Source: Treponema sp. UBA6988 (lineage in GTDB: Bacteria > Spirochaetota > Spirochaetia > Treponematales > Treponemataceae). Taken from it: a DNA stretch of 64,000 nucleotides. The stretch is taken from assembly GCA_002448445.1 (NCBI GenBank), contig DJYC01000080.1, positions 62,001-126,000 of the forward strand, read 5' to 3'. Both the position numbers and the translations under genes were made by a program. Shown piece after piece: positions 8,717-17,465 of the stretch; within the stretch, counting starts at the first letter, position 1; every line of letters starts with the position of its first letter. The notes below the pieces were generated by a model, which saw only the letters and a program-made list of their open reading frames with translations, did no database searches and had not been told where the DNA came from.

Positions 8717-9505
8717 ATGAACACAATTGGATTCATAGGCATGGGTAACATGGCGCAGGCTATGGCCTGTGGTTTTATAAATTCCGGCAAGGTTAAGGCA
8801 GGGGAAGTTTTTGCTTATGCTCCAAACCAGGCAAGGTTAAAGGAGAACGCTTCAAAAATTGGTTTTATTCCTGCAAGCAGCAACCTGGAGCTTGTAAAAA
8901 AGAGCAAGATTGTTTTTGTTGCATGCAAGCCTTACCAGATAGCGGACATTTTAAAAGAAGTAAAGGAAGAGCTGGAAGGAAAGGTTCTTGTTTCTGTTGC
9001 GGCGGGCTGGACTTTTGACACTTTTGCAGAGCATATCGACGTGCAGAAGGTTCACGTTCAGTGCGTAATGCCCAACACTCCAGCAAAAATTGGGCAGGGG
9101 GTAATGCTTGTTGAGCAGAAAAATTCCCTTAGCGCAGAAGAGTCAGCGACGGTCCTTGGTCTGCTTGGCACTCTTGGAATTACGGAAACCCTTCCGACCA
9201 ACCTTATGGGCATTGGCGGGGCAATAAGCGGTTGCAGTCCTGCATTCATGGACTTGATTATAGAAGCCTATGCTGATGCGGCGGTAAAATACGGAATGCA
9301 GCGAGCCCAGGCCTACCGCCTCGTAAGCAAAACAATGGCAGGAAGCGCAATGCTCCAGCTTGCTACAGGGGAGCATCCGGGAGTCCTAAAAGATGCCGTA
9401 TGTTCTCCGGGAGGAACAACAATCCGCGGTGTTGACGCACTGGAAAAATCTGGTTTGCGTGCGGCTTGCATAAACAGCATAGACGCTATAATGAACAAAA
9501 AATAG
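8717..9505 (+). CDS. proC: Pyrroline-5-carboxylate reductase
   Basis: Last step of proline synthesis: NAD(P)H reduction of pyrroline-5-carboxylate. The 262-residue protein starts with the Rossmann dinucleotide motif IGFIGMGNMAQAMACG, contains the CVMPNTPAKIGQG segment, and ends with the dimerisation/active-site helix (VLKDAVCSPGGTTIRGVDALE). The start is fixed by a strong GCGGAGGA 3 bases upstream; the longer frame from 8606 is not used. It stands between the GGDEF gene and a permease, with no other proline genes nearby. Confidence 0.96.
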   Translation: MNTIGFIGMGNMAQAMACGFINSGKVKAGEVFAYAPNQARLKENASKIGFIPASSNLELVKKSKIVFVACKPYQIADILKEVKEELEGKVLVSVAAGWTFDTFAEHIDVQKVHVQCVMPNTPAKIGQGVMLVEQKNSLSAEESATVLGLLGTLGITETLPTNLMGIGGAISGCSPAFMDLIIEAYADAAVKYGMQRAQAYRLVSKTMAGSAMLQLATGEHPGVLKDAVCSPGGTTIRGVDALEKSGLRAACINSIDAIMNKK

Positions 9506-9527
9506 TAATAAATATAGGAAATTTGTT

Positions 9528-10883
9528 ATGATTGATTTTAAATGGTTTGTACTTGCGGTTGCAGTCCTTATGTACACGATGGTGATTATCTTTCAGGGGA
9601 AAAAGGTCTGGTTCACCACGGCGGCCGCTATAGCAGTAGTGCTTTTGGGAACACTAATTCCCGATGCAATATTCCCCTTGCCGGAAGACATTGTTGCCCG
9701 CGGAAACACTGCGGAGATGCATTCCTTTGCCTTGCTCCATTCACTTGGCGACATAGTGAACTGGAACGTTCTTATGATTTACCTTGGCAGCATGATTATT
9801 GCGGCACTCTTCATCTATTCAAAGGTTCCCGCAAGAATTGCTGATTTTATAGTAGAAAAAAGCAGAAGCACTGGTCTTGCAATGGTTGCCATTCTTGCCA
9901 TGACGGGTATTATCTCCATCTTTGTTGAAAACGTAGCCACGGTTCTTGTAATGGCACCGATTGCACTTGCCCTTAGCAAAAAGCTTAACATGAACCCAAC
10001 CATGTTCATGATAGGGCTTGCGGTTATGAGCAACATGGAGGGAACTGCCACGCTTGTAGGAGACCCGCCATCCATGATTTTTGCAAGCTATGCGGGCTAC
10101 AACTTTAACGACTTCTTCTTCCACGCAGGAAAGCTTTCTGTCTTCTTTATAATTCAGGCAGGACTTCTTGTGGGATGCGCATTTTTCTACATCTTCTTTG
10201 CAAAGGCAGGAAAAGAAAAGCCGGCCCTGGAAAAGACTGTCGTAGTTTCATGGTTCCCGCTCTTCCTGCTGCTTGCAATGATTTTTGGCCTTGCAGGAAT
10301 TTCTTTTGTGCACACAAGCTTTGCATACCTTAGCGGAACTTTTGTACTTGCACTTGGAATCCTTGGCCTTGTCTGGTACAAGTTCCTTCAGAACAAGTCT
10401 TTGGAAAACACAGTAAGCGTAGTAAAAGAGCTTGACTGGGAGACGATTTTCTTCTTAATAGGAATCTTTATCGTAATAGGCGCAATAGAAGCTTCCGGGC
10501 TTTTGCAAGACCTTTCCCTCTACCTTGCAAAGATTACAGGCGGTTCAGTAATTCTTGGCTTTCTTATAATCATCATGGTTTCCATCATAATCAGTGGCTT
10601 TGTGGACAACGTGCCCTATATAATTGCAATGCTTCCCGTTGCAGACGGAATGGCAAAAACTATGGGCATTAACGGAGAGCTTTACATGTTTGCCCTGCTA
10701 ATCGGAAGCTGCATGGGTGGAAACCTTACGCCTTTTGGTGCAAGCGCAAACATAGTAAGCATGGGAATCATAAAGCGCGAAGGCTACAAGATGAATTTTG
10801 CTGACTGGGTAAAGGTTGGCGTTCCATTCACCCTTCTTACCACAGGAACTTCGGCAATCGTCCTCTGGTTGCTTTGGACCTAG
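9528..10883 (+). CDS. ArsB/NhaD/SLC13-type ion transporter
   Basis: A polytopic inner-membrane protein of 451 residues with about 11-12 hydrophobic helices. It carries the duplicated family hairpins: VENVATVLVMAP with GTATLVGDPPSMI in the first half, and VDNVPYIIAMLP with GGNLTPFGASANIVS in the second half. This places it in the ion-transporter superfamily containing ArsB and NhaD Na+/H+ antiporters. Substrate is not decidable: no ars genes are adjacent, so Na+/H+ exchange or organic-anion transport is as likely. AGGAAA lies 8 bases before the ATG. A strong hairpin terminator follows. Confidence 0.85.
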   Translation: MIDFKWFVLAVAVLMYTMVIIFQGKKVWFTTAAAIAVVLLGTLIPDAIFPLPEDIVARGNTAEMHSFALLHSLGDIVNWNVLMIYLGSMIIAALFIYSKVPARIADFIVEKSRSTGLAMVAILAMTGIISIFVENVATVLVMAPIALALSKKLNMNPTMFMIGLAVMSNMEGTATLVGDPPSMIFASYAGYNFNDFFFHAGKLSVFFIIQAGLLVGCAFFYIFFAKAGKEKPALEKTVVVSWFPLFLLLAMIFGLAGISFVHTSFAYLSGTFVLALGILGLVWYKFLQNKSLENTVSVVKELDWETIFFLIGIFIVIGAIEASGLLQDLSLYLAKITGGSVILGFLIIIMVSIIISGFVDNVPYIIAMLPVADGMAKTMGINGELYMFALLIGSCMGGNLTPFGASANIVSMGIIKREGYKMNFADWVKVGVPFTLLTTGTSAIVLWLLWT

Positions 10884-10909
10884 AATCTAAAAAGAAAAAA
10901 CATAAAAAA

Positions 10910-10950
10910 AAGCTGCCACATTCCACACAAGATGGATGTCGGCAGCTTTT
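10910..10950. terminator. Bidirectional intrinsic terminator
   Basis: A GC-rich hairpin (AGCTGCC... GGCAGCT) lies between the convergent permease and the small gene at 10977. It is followed by a T-rich run on the plus strand (TTTTGTTTTTT) and, on the minus strand, by a run of T, so it can end transcripts from both sides. Confidence 0.85.
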
Positions 10951-10976
10951 GTTTTTTCTCCTAAGGAAAATTGCCC

Positions 10977-11363
10977 TTATGCCACTATGTCAAACACAGC
11001 ACCTGGTTCTGGCATTACGCCTGTAAAACCGTAAGGCATATTAGCAATGTCTAAGGAACTCTTTACTTCTTTCTGATACGTATTGATTAACACGTCTTTC
11101 TGGCTGTCAGGAAGCTCTGCCAAATCTTCTTTGGAGGCTGTTTTCTTGCGCATAGAGACTAACTGGTCAATCAAGGCATTCAGAATCCTAATCCTGTCTA
11201 CAGAAACACCTTTCTCACCTTTACCAGCCGGAGTACCACGGACGTAGTCAAACTGAGTAAATACAGCAACGCTAGCCTTTACCGGTACATAGAGTCTACC
11301 AGTAGTGGAAGAAAAAAGGTTTTTGTAGGTTGATGCGTTTAAGTTAATGTCGTTTGAATACAT
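10977..11363 (-). CDS. Conserved-looking small protein of unknown function
   Basis: 128 residues, no signal peptide or membrane segment, not recognised. It begins MYSNDINLNASTYKNLFSS and has a Lys/Asp-rich middle with a likely helix (RIRILNALIDQLVSMRKK) and a Pro/Gly-rich end (MPYGFTGVMPEPG). The start at 11363 is chosen because GAGAGGTGA, a strong ribosome-binding site also used by the DUF1508 gene at 31472, lies just upstream; the longer frame runs into a repeat. Transcription ends at the hairpin at 10910-10950. Function unknown. Confidence 0.7.
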   Translation of the reverse strand: MYSNDINLNASTYKNLFSSTTGRLYVPVKASVAVFTQFDYVRGTPAGKGEKGVSVDRIRILNALIDQLVSMRKKTASKEDLAELPDSQKDVLINTYQKEVKSSLDIANMPYGFTGVMPEPGAVFDIVA

Positions 11364-11447
11364 AGGCTCACCTCTCATCTTTATTATCGAAAGATTAGCC
11401 CAAAAAGTTAAGACAATTCTAAAAAAAATGTTAATTAAGTTTTCGTC

Positions 11448-11468
11448 ATTCTGAGCTTGACTCAGAAT
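11448..11468. repeat. Short palindrome, family F copy 1
   Basis: ATTCTGAG-CTTGA-CTCAGAAT, a perfect 8-bp stem preceded by GTC. The same palindrome, in reverse, occurs at 41185-41205 inside a larger nested structure. It lies upstream of the small gene at 10977 and just after the stop of the solute-binding lipoprotein gene, so it may act as a terminator there. Confidence 0.7.
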
Positions 11469-11473
11469 CAAGT

Positions 11474-12859
11474 CTAGAAAGCTTCCCTTTCCCAGGCGGA
11501 TATGCGCTGCTCAATAGTGCGGATGGGCTTTTGCTTTGGTTCAGAAGAGCCTTGCCCTGCCCCTGCACTTTCTGCCGCAACTTTCTTTACTTGCACACAG
11601 TCCAAGAGGTAGGGAATAACAACCTTTTCCTTTAGACTGGGCCAGCGTGGGCTAAGGATATTTGGGCAGGAAAGATATTCACCCATAGGAAGATTTTCCA
11701 AAAGAGAGCGGTAGCGCAGCGGATAGACGTTTGCATTCACCTTTACAAGAGAAGAAAATCCCCCGGCAATACCAAAGGAAATGCTGTCCAGCTTTAAGGA
11801 ATCCTGACGTTCAAGCAGCTTCTTTTGAACGCTTTCTGTATAGAACCACTCCATGAATTTCTGGGCGGCATCCTTGTGTTCAGCAAACTTGCAAAGCCCC
11901 ATGGTAACAATGTCGTCCTCTACCATAATGCGCCCCTCTTCCCCAACCCAGCGGTAGGTAAGCCCGGAGAACTGCTCTTCCGTAAGCATAAAAAGGTCAC
12001 TGCTCTTTATAAAGGCAAAGAAACACCTGTCTGCGGAAAACTGCTTGTACTTTGGCATGTAAAGGTACTTGAACTGAAAGTTAAGCTCAGTCTCAGTATC
12101 AGAGTCACACTGCTGCGTCCAAGCCTTCATGTATTCAGCGGTATTTTTTAGGGCATCGGCATTCCAGCCAAAATGCTCCTTCTTTTCCACATAGCTTGCA
12201 CCGTTCATTCTGGAAGCAAGGTATAGAAAGTCTCCGTCCCATGAAGGCGCAAAACCCATGCACTCAAAAGAACCGTCCTCATTCTTCTTGTTGAATTCAG
12301 AAGAAAGCTTCTTTATGCCGTCCAGGGTAATAAAATGGTCGTCGGTAACAAGAGTCTCGTTCTTCTTCCTGAACATAACCGCATCCAGGTTAAAGCTCAC
12401 CGGCAAAAGGTACTGCTTGGAATTCATAAGGCCGTAGTCAAGCAGCTTTGAATAGAATTCGCTCTTTTGCAAAAGTCCGCCGCTAAACATATAGTCCAGG
12501 GGAAGAAAATATTTTCGTGTAGAAGAATTTTTTAGCCAGGAGGAAACAACAAGATCCGGCTGAATCTCGTCTTCAAGTGGCGGCATGGAACGCGCAGGCT
12601 CTTGCTTAAAGATAACCACCGCCTTTGCATCGTTGTGCTCTTTGTTAAAAAGCTCTGCATACGAAGCAAATTCCGGAATGTCGGTCCAAATTATAAGCGG
12701 TTCATTTTTTTTGTTGCCGCAAGAAGAAAAAATCAGGGTTACCGCTAGGCAAAAAAAGCAAAGCGCAAACGAAAGGCCTTTTCTTGCTAAAGTTTTTCTT
12801 GCCAAAACAGCGGCCAACCCAAACTTGCTATTATTTAGACAGCTCTTCGGCTGTATCAT
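11474..12859 (-). CDS. Extracellular solute-binding lipoprotein (ABC sugar-type)
   Basis: 461 residues. A long basic N-region is followed by a lipoprotein signal, ALCFFCLAVTLIFSSC, with the Cys as lipidation site. The rest fits family-1 periplasmic solute-binding proteins: EPLIIWTDIPEFASYAELFNKEH, a central LPVSFNLDAVMFRKK, and a C-terminal helix AAQKFMEWFYTESVQKKLL. It would capture a sugar or oligosaccharide for an ABC importer, but no permease or ATPase genes are adjacent, so it may work with a remote transporter. The start at 12859 (AAGG 6 bases upstream) overlaps the aminotransferase gene by 29 bases, implying coupled translation. Confidence 0.82.
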   Translation of the reverse strand: MIQPKSCLNNSKFGLAAVLARKTLARKGLSFALCFFCLAVTLIFSSCGNKKNEPLIIWTDIPEFASYAELFNKEHNDAKAVVIFKQEPARSMPPLEDEIQPDLVVSSWLKNSSTRKYFLPLDYMFSGGLLQKSEFYSKLLDYGLMNSKQYLLPVSFNLDAVMFRKKNETLVTDDHFITLDGIKKLSSEFNKKNEDGSFECMGFAPSWDGDFLYLASRMNGASYVEKKEHFGWNADALKNTAEYMKAWTQQCDSDTETELNFQFKYLYMPKYKQFSADRCFFAFIKSSDLFMLTEEQFSGLTYRWVGEEGRIMVEDDIVTMGLCKFAEHKDAAQKFMEWFYTESVQKKLLERQDSLKLDSISFGIAGGFSSLVKVNANVYPLRYRSLLENLPMGEYLSCPNILSPRWPSLKEKVVIPYLLDCVQVKKVAAESAGAGQGSSEPKQKPIRTIEQRISAWEREAF

Positions 12860-14126
12860 AAATTGCCTTGTAAACAAAATCAATCTTATCCTCTTCAAGA
12901 CTGCTGAATGCAACACGCAGAGTATGCGGGTCGATTGATATTGTACCGATTTCCTTTTCTTTTAGCAACTTCTGCCTAAGAACTTCCGCGTCCACAGTCT
13001 TTGTGTGCAGGGACATAAAGTAGCCGGAATTAAATGGCAGCGGCTCAATGGCAGAACTCTTGCGGCTGCTAACAAAAGCCTTAACCTTCTTGTAGCGCTT
13101 CTCCAGAATCTTGCGGAATTCTTCCTTTTCCTTATCCACTGACGGGTTTGCAAAAGCCTTAAGAAGAATTGTCTGTGGCGGAGTTGAAGAGCAGGAAACA
13201 GAAGAGCGGATTGCAGCCATAAGCTTCTTTACAAGAGCATCGTACTGTTCTTCCGTAAAGCCCTTGCAACCAAAAGTAATAAAGCCGCAGCGGAAGCCCC
13301 ATGCAAAGTCTTCCTTTGTAGGACCGTCAATCTTTGCGGCAAGAACGTTGGGGCTAAGATCTGCAAGGTAAGCAAACAAAGACTGGCTTTCTATATCGCT
13401 CTCGTAGTTAAGGCCAAAGTATGCATCATCGCACCAAACCATAACCTTTTTACCGGCATCAGCAAGTTCCTTTACAATGGAAACAAGCTGCTTTGCCTCT
13501 GCGGCAGTAGGACTGTAGCCAGACGGATTCTGGGGAAAGTTCAAAAGAACACGCACTGAACCGCTTGCATTAGCCTGCTCGGTAAGGGTGGCCTTTAAAC
13601 CTTCTATATTGAATTTTCCGTCCTTGAACATCTGGAACTGAACAAAACCAGCATTACGCCTTGCAGATGCAATAAGAACGTAATTGTCCCAAGAAGGATC
13701 TGCTGCAACAAGTGGCTTTGACTCGTCAAGGAAAAGGTCAGCCAAATAAGAAATGCCTGCCGTAAGACCAGGAACCACAACCGGCATAGAAGTGGATTTT
13801 TCCTTTAGCAAAGGATTCTTCTTAATCTGGGCAGCCTTCCACGCGGCACGAATGTCCGGATTACCGGCAGTCGGTGAATAAGAAACAAGCTCGCGGGACT
13901 CAAGCTCCGGCACCACAGCCTGAACGCTTGGCAAAACGGCTGGTTTTCCGTCCACAAGGGTAATACCTATAGTACAGTTAGCCTTTTTACCGAGTTTTTT
14001 AGCTTCCCCACCCTGGGCAATAATTCCCTTGGGAAAATACAAGCGCTCTCCCAAATCGGAAAGCAAATCCCCGGCAACAGTGCCGGCCAACACATCATTC
14101 AATTCTTTTGCTAAAGGGTTAATCAT
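12831..14126 (-). CDS. PLP-dependent aminotransferase, class I/II
   Basis: A fold-type I aminotransferase of 431 residues. Visible landmarks: SYSPTAGNPDIRAAW, LNFPQNPSGYSPT (substrate and cofactor loop), VWCDDAYFGL (Asp and Tyr contacting the PLP ring), and a Lys in AKIDGPTKEDFAWGFRCGF that is probably the Schiff-base lysine. It resembles the aspartate/alanine aminotransferase-like proteins annotated in treponemes; the amino-acid preference cannot be read. Promoter 14133-14162 ends 6 bases before the ATG. The solute-binding lipoprotein gene overlaps its 3' end, which is an odd pairing. Confidence 0.85.
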   Translation of the reverse strand: MINPLAKELNDVLAGTVAGDLLSDLGERLYFPKGIIAQGGEAKKLGKKANCTIGITLVDGKPAVLPSVQAVVPELESRELVSYSPTAGNPDIRAAWKAAQIKKNPLLKEKSTSMPVVVPGLTAGISYLADLFLDESKPLVAADPSWDNYVLIASARRNAGFVQFQMFKDGKFNIEGLKATLTEQANASGSVRVLLNFPQNPSGYSPTAAEAKQLVSIVKELADAGKKVMVWCDDAYFGLNYESDIESQSLFAYLADLSPNVLAAKIDGPTKEDFAWGFRCGFITFGCKGFTEEQYDALVKKLMAAIRSSVSCSSTPPQTILLKAFANPSVDKEKEEFRKILEKRYKKVKAFVSSRKSSAIEPLPFNSGYFMSLHTKTVDAEVLRQKLLKEKEIGTISIDPHTLRVAFSSLEEDKIDFVYKAIYDTAEELSK

Positions 14127-14132
14127 AATTTT

Positions 14133-14162
14133 ATACTATCGTTTTTTTACTTTGAATGTCAA
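14133..14162 (-). promoter_or_regulatory. Promoter of the aminotransferase gene, predicted leaderless
   Basis: Minus strand: perfect -35 TTGACA, 18-base spacer, TAGTAT, 6 bases (AAAATT) to the ATG. No Shine-Dalgarno. Confidence 0.5.
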
Positions 14163-14214
14163 TATTTTTATGCAAAGAACTGCATATTTATGCATTTTCA
14201 CTTCATCTTTTTAA

Positions 14215-14360
14215 TCTTTTGGACGGTACTTTTTCCTGCTCTACCATATATTTTTTGGCTAACCCGACCGAACATGCCTTTGCGTCACCGCCCTTCCGCC
14301 CTTCGCTAACGCTCATACCGCTGGCGCGGTACTAAAGGGGCTCCACGGCGGCGTAGGCCC
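14215..14360 (-). repeat. Structured intergenic repeat, family B copy 1
   Basis: Read on the minus strand it starts near CCTACGCCGCCGTGGAG, contains a hairpin TACCGC-GCCA-GCGGTA (14316-14331), GGGCGGTGACGC, then TTAGCCAAAAAAT and ends AGTACCGTCCAAAAG. The same order is seen at 34871, 49071 and 59542, with different hairpin stems. It lies in the gap between the aminotransferase gene and the defence island. Confidence 0.75.
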
Positions 14361-14385
14361 TGCCCTAAAATAATTCATACACAGA

Positions 14386-16062
14386 TTATTCTTGTATCTT
14401 CCAAATTCCTTTCGCTTCATTTGCCATTTTCTTTTGTCTATTGTCTATACAGCTTTCTGTCCATTCTTCTAAATCTGAATTTCCAATCTCAAGTGTCATA
14501 GGAACTGTAGATTTTTTGTAAACAGCCTTCTTTTCTAAAAAAGAAGCATTTCCTAAATCCCTATTTTTGCCAGCTTCTAATAGGGTCATATTTCCAAGCC
14601 TATAGTGGAACTGTTGAATTTTCATATCATCCCAGTCCCAATCTTCATTTGGATTATCTGGCAAAATGTGTTCCAAAGTATTACTAGTAATATCAACAGA
14701 AGCTCCAGACTCGAATTTTTCTATTTTTCCTAAAATATATTTAGCAATCTGATTATTCCGAGAACTATATACAAATTCTTTATATGCAAAAGTCTGTTCA
14801 AATTCTGCATCCGATACGTAAATTCCAGATTTTAACTCTTCTATTTTGTATGTTTTAGTTTTATTTATATCTAAAGCAACTTTATTGTAAACACTTTCCA
14901 GTTCATTTGGGTTTTTCCCACAAATTACATTATACCTAAACGAAATTATGACTATTTTTGCAAGTAAAGATGAAAAATCTTTTTCAGAAAGATTTGAATA
15001 AGCAGACATCAGTAAAGGTATAGGCTGAATTACATTAAAGAGTTTTAACAAATTGAGATTAGTTGAAATTTCTGGCAGGGTTCTCCACATTTCATCATCA
15101 GGACTTCGCAAGGCCATATAAATATCAGCCTTTATTCTCATATCCCGTAATAAAGCAAATGCTTCCTCTGGAGTTTTTATTTCGTTACGGATTGTTTTAT
15201 ATAATTGATTCTTGCGTATTGTTTTATGTGTACTATTCCAATAAAAACGCAAGTAATCAGATATTTGAGACTCTTTTAATATATCTGCAATTTCTGCCCA
15301 CATATTTTCAAGTTCATCCAGTTTTGTCTGATGCAAGTCGTTTGTGTTTGCAACTGAAAAAATATAATTTTTTAATAAATCAGATGACGAAAGCTGAACG
15401 CCACGAGCATTCAAGGTTTCAAAAACCTTAAAAGCATTCAATTCATCAGTAACCGTAATTACTGTAAAGAAAATATTATTTACAAGGTTATCAACAAAAA
15501 TTACAAGTTCTTCTGCAGTTTTATATTGCGCCCCTAAATACGCTTTAAAGGTTTCAAATGCAGATTTCAATAGTTTCTCAGAAGCCTTTAATCCACGCTT
15601 TGGCATTTCTTGAAGGGTAGAAAGATATGTCCTGTAAAAATGATCATTGTTCCTATTCAATACCAATTTATTTACAGATGTCAGTGTCAGCATATCCATA
15701 TTGCCAATGTATGTAGAACGGATATTTGCAGCCCTTTTTTCGTTATCTTCTTTTTCTTTGTCTGTACCAGGAAGTTTTAATAGTGTATCTACAACTGCCA
15801 ATATCAGAACACAAAGTGTTGTGAGCCTTTGCTGTCCATCAATAATTTGATAATTTTTATCATCAGCCGTTTGAAGAACCAAATATCCCATGTAATGAGA
15901 ATCTTTTTCATCAATCATCTGCATTAAATCATACCAAAGGTCAGACCACTGTTCTTTATCCCAAGAATAATCACGCTGATACTTAGGAACTTCATAATGA
16001 AGCCCATTTCCCATGAGCCGCCCAAATGTATCATTTGATGTGTTTTTTATTCCCTGCATCAT
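14386..16062 (-). CDS. DUF262/DUF1524 protein (GmrSD-like type IV restriction)
   Basis: 558 residues combining an N-terminal DUF262 (GmrS-like, ParB-related NTPase fold) with a C-terminal DUF1524 (GmrD-like, His-Me-finger nuclease). DUF262 hallmarks: EVPKYQRDYSWDKEQWSDLW and IIDGQQRLTTL (about residues 25-80). DUF1524 hallmarks: TLEHILPDNPNEDW with the catalytic His, then RLGNMTLLEAGKNRDLGN and FLEKKAVYKKS. Fused single-chain versions of GmrSD cut DNA carrying modified bases, such as glucosylated hydroxymethylcytosine of phages. Here it lies at the downstream end of a minus-strand defence island. GGAGGT sits 8 bases before the ATG. Target modification unknown. Confidence 0.88.
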   Translation of the reverse strand: MMQGIKNTSNDTFGRLMGNGLHYEVPKYQRDYSWDKEQWSDLWYDLMQMIDEKDSHYMGYLVLQTADDKNYQIIDGQQRLTTLCVLILAVVDTLLKLPGTDKEKEDNEKRAANIRSTYIGNMDMLTLTSVNKLVLNRNNDHFYRTYLSTLQEMPKRGLKASEKLLKSAFETFKAYLGAQYKTAEELVIFVDNLVNNIFFTVITVTDELNAFKVFETLNARGVQLSSSDLLKNYIFSVANTNDLHQTKLDELENMWAEIADILKESQISDYLRFYWNSTHKTIRKNQLYKTIRNEIKTPEEAFALLRDMRIKADIYMALRSPDDEMWRTLPEISTNLNLLKLFNVIQPIPLLMSAYSNLSEKDFSSLLAKIVIISFRYNVICGKNPNELESVYNKVALDINKTKTYKIEELKSGIYVSDAEFEQTFAYKEFVYSSRNNQIAKYILGKIEKFESGASVDITSNTLEHILPDNPNEDWDWDDMKIQQFHYRLGNMTLLEAGKNRDLGNASFLEKKAVYKKSTVPMTLEIGNSDLEEWTESCIDNRQKKMANEAKGIWKIQE

Positions 16063-16111
16063 AATCGTTGACCTCCAGTCCTTTCATTTTAACACAAAAA
16101 TGCTTTTTTGT

Positions 16112-16255
16112 TTATAGAGAATCCACAAGGTCTCTAACCTGCTTTCCTTTCCACACAAACAGACGCTGAATCTCCGGAAGTGCAATCTCGTTAGATTTGA
16201 TGAAGGTTAAGATTTGTTCGACTGTGTAGTCGTGTACGATGGATTTTTCGGATAT
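16112..16255 (-). pseudogene. Fragment of a second DUF262 gene (5' end, copy 1)
   Basis: The minus strand encodes 47 codons with the typical DUF262 opening: SEKSIVHDYTVEQILTFIKS, then NEIALPEIQR, FVWKGKQVRDLVDSL and a stop. The start codon has become ATA. The frame stops where a normal DUF262 domain would continue (usually LY-GYPxG). About 89 percent of the DNA (11 differences in 101 bases by my count) matches 17364-17464, on the far side of the HEPN-like gene. Confidence 0.8.
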
Positions 16256-16290
16256 AATATTTTACTCCAACCTATTTCATTGCCAAAAAC

Positions 16291-17238
16291 TTAATAGTGT
16301 AAATTATTATCAATTAAGTATTTTTTTAATTGTAAAGGATTCTCAGGTTGCATAAAACCTAGTCCTGTACAAAAACGATTTATTTGCTTTAAGCATTTAT
16401 CTGCATCTGTACTGAACATTTCTTTTTTCTTATACTTCTTGTTTATATTGTCTTTAAAATAATTTTCACCTTGTGTTGTTTTTAGTAATTCAGTATCTAA
16501 ATGATATAGTAACCTCAGGATAATTTCAGAAAATCCAATCACACCATATAGATATGCTTTTATTTCTGTATTAACAACAGGAACATCTATTATTAATTCT
16601 TTCTTTATCCCCAAACTACTTTTAACAGTTATATAATTATCGTATGCATCTTTTAATTTTTGACTTGCAATAATATTGTTATGTACATAACAATTTCGCA
16701 ATTCCTTAAAATATCGATAACATTTTAATAAGTTTTCAATAGGAGCTAAAGGATAATTCTTTGAAGATTTGTATTTCGAATAGAAACAATCATTCATTAT
16801 ATTAGAATAAGATCTACTATTAATGTCTATTATTATTTTACCATAACCACTACAAGGTATACCTGTATAAGAATCTATTTCCGTTGGAAATTGAAGATTT
16901 TTTATATCATTATCAGACAAGCTAAAATCCGATTTCAAATTATTCAAATATCCTTCATAGATAGAAAACAAACTATTTAATAACAACCAAGACAAATTAT
17001 TTTCAAAGTCATCCCAGGATAAGTCTATAAATGATTTTTTGAAATTTACACCATGAACTACTTTTGCAGTATTATATCTTTCATTATATAATTTCTGCGA
17101 AACTGGAAGTAATTCATTTGTACCAATTACAGAACATTTCATATTCCAATAACTTAAGGCAATTGGATGAACTAAATCAAACAGTTCTGTAACTCTATTT
17201 GCTGCCTGCAATGTAATATTAAAAAAAGGTCTTGCCAT
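16291..17238 (-). CDS. HEPN-like protein in defence island, unknown function
   Basis: 315 residues, very AT-rich, no signal peptide or membrane segment. The predicted all-helical protein contains FKELRNCYVHNN (Arg181, His186), which fits the R-x4-6-H catalytic motif of HEPN ribonucleases and the RNxxVHN form seen in HEPN proteins of abortive-infection and toxin systems. The rest is not recognised. It is flanked on both sides by decayed copies of the same DUF262 gene start, so it sits like a cassette. Its neighbour upstream is a STAND NTPase that also has a HEPN-like motif. An RNase effector role is inference from one motif plus context. Confidence 0.7.
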   Translation of the reverse strand: MARPFFNITLQAANRVTELFDLVHPIALSYWNMKCSVIGTNELLPVSQKLYNERYNTAKVVHGVNFKKSFIDLSWDDFENNLSWLLLNSLFSIYEGYLNNLKSDFSLSDNDIKNLQFPTEIDSYTGIPCSGYGKIIIDINSRSYSNIMNDCFYSKYKSSKNYPLAPIENLLKCYRYFKELRNCYVHNNIIASQKLKDAYDNYITVKSSLGIKKELIIDVPVVNTEIKAYLYGVIGFSEIILRLLYHLDTELLKTTQGENYFKDNINKKYKKKEMFSTDADKCLKQINRFCTGLGFMQPENPLQLKKYLIDNNLHY

Positions 17239-17239
17239 A

Positions 17240-17362
17240 ATTAATCCCTACCATTTATTTTATTATCTAAGCATTCTCCACATATTCCTATATCATCATG
17301 AAAACTAATAAATCCATCTAAAGGAATTATTTCTCCACATTCACTACAGACTTCATATTCAT
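17240..17362 (-). pseudogene. C-terminal zinc-ribbon remnant upstream of the HEPN-like gene
   Basis: One minus-strand frame reads VCNEYEVCSECGEII, then PLDGFISFHDDIG, ICGECLDNKINGRD and a stop only a few bases before the HEPN-like start codon. Two CxxC pairs suggest a zinc ribbon. It has no start codon of its own and joins directly, in another frame, to the DUF262 fragment upstream, so it looks like the tail of a lost gene. Confidence 0.5.
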
Positions 17363-17464
17363 TACAAACGGACGCTGAATCTCCGGGATTGCAATCTCAT
17401 TTGATTTGATAAAGTTTAAAATTTGTTCGACTGTGTAGTCGTGTACGCTGTATTTTTCGGACAT
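17327..17464 (-). pseudogene. Fragment of a DUF262 gene (5' end, copy 2)
   Basis: An intact ATG (17464) opens MSEKYSVHDYTVEQILNFIK, SNEIAIPEIQRPFV, after which the DUF262 similarity ends abruptly and the frame runs into a stop at 17327. The start overlaps the end of the STAND gene's 3' side by 2 bases spacing (its stop is at 17466). It is a direct repeat of 16112-16255. A short peptide could still be made because the ATG is intact, but no function is expected. Confidence 0.8.
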
Positions 17465-17465
17465 A

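Noticed and set aside
9528..10883. Naming the permease arsB
   Set aside because: Family fold is clear but there are no ars neighbours and no arsenite-specific residues I can point to.
16155..17464. The ~101-bp direct repeats as transposon ends or attachment sites
   Set aside because: They encode a recognisable DUF262 N-terminus, and no integrase or transposase lies between them; gene remnants explain them better.
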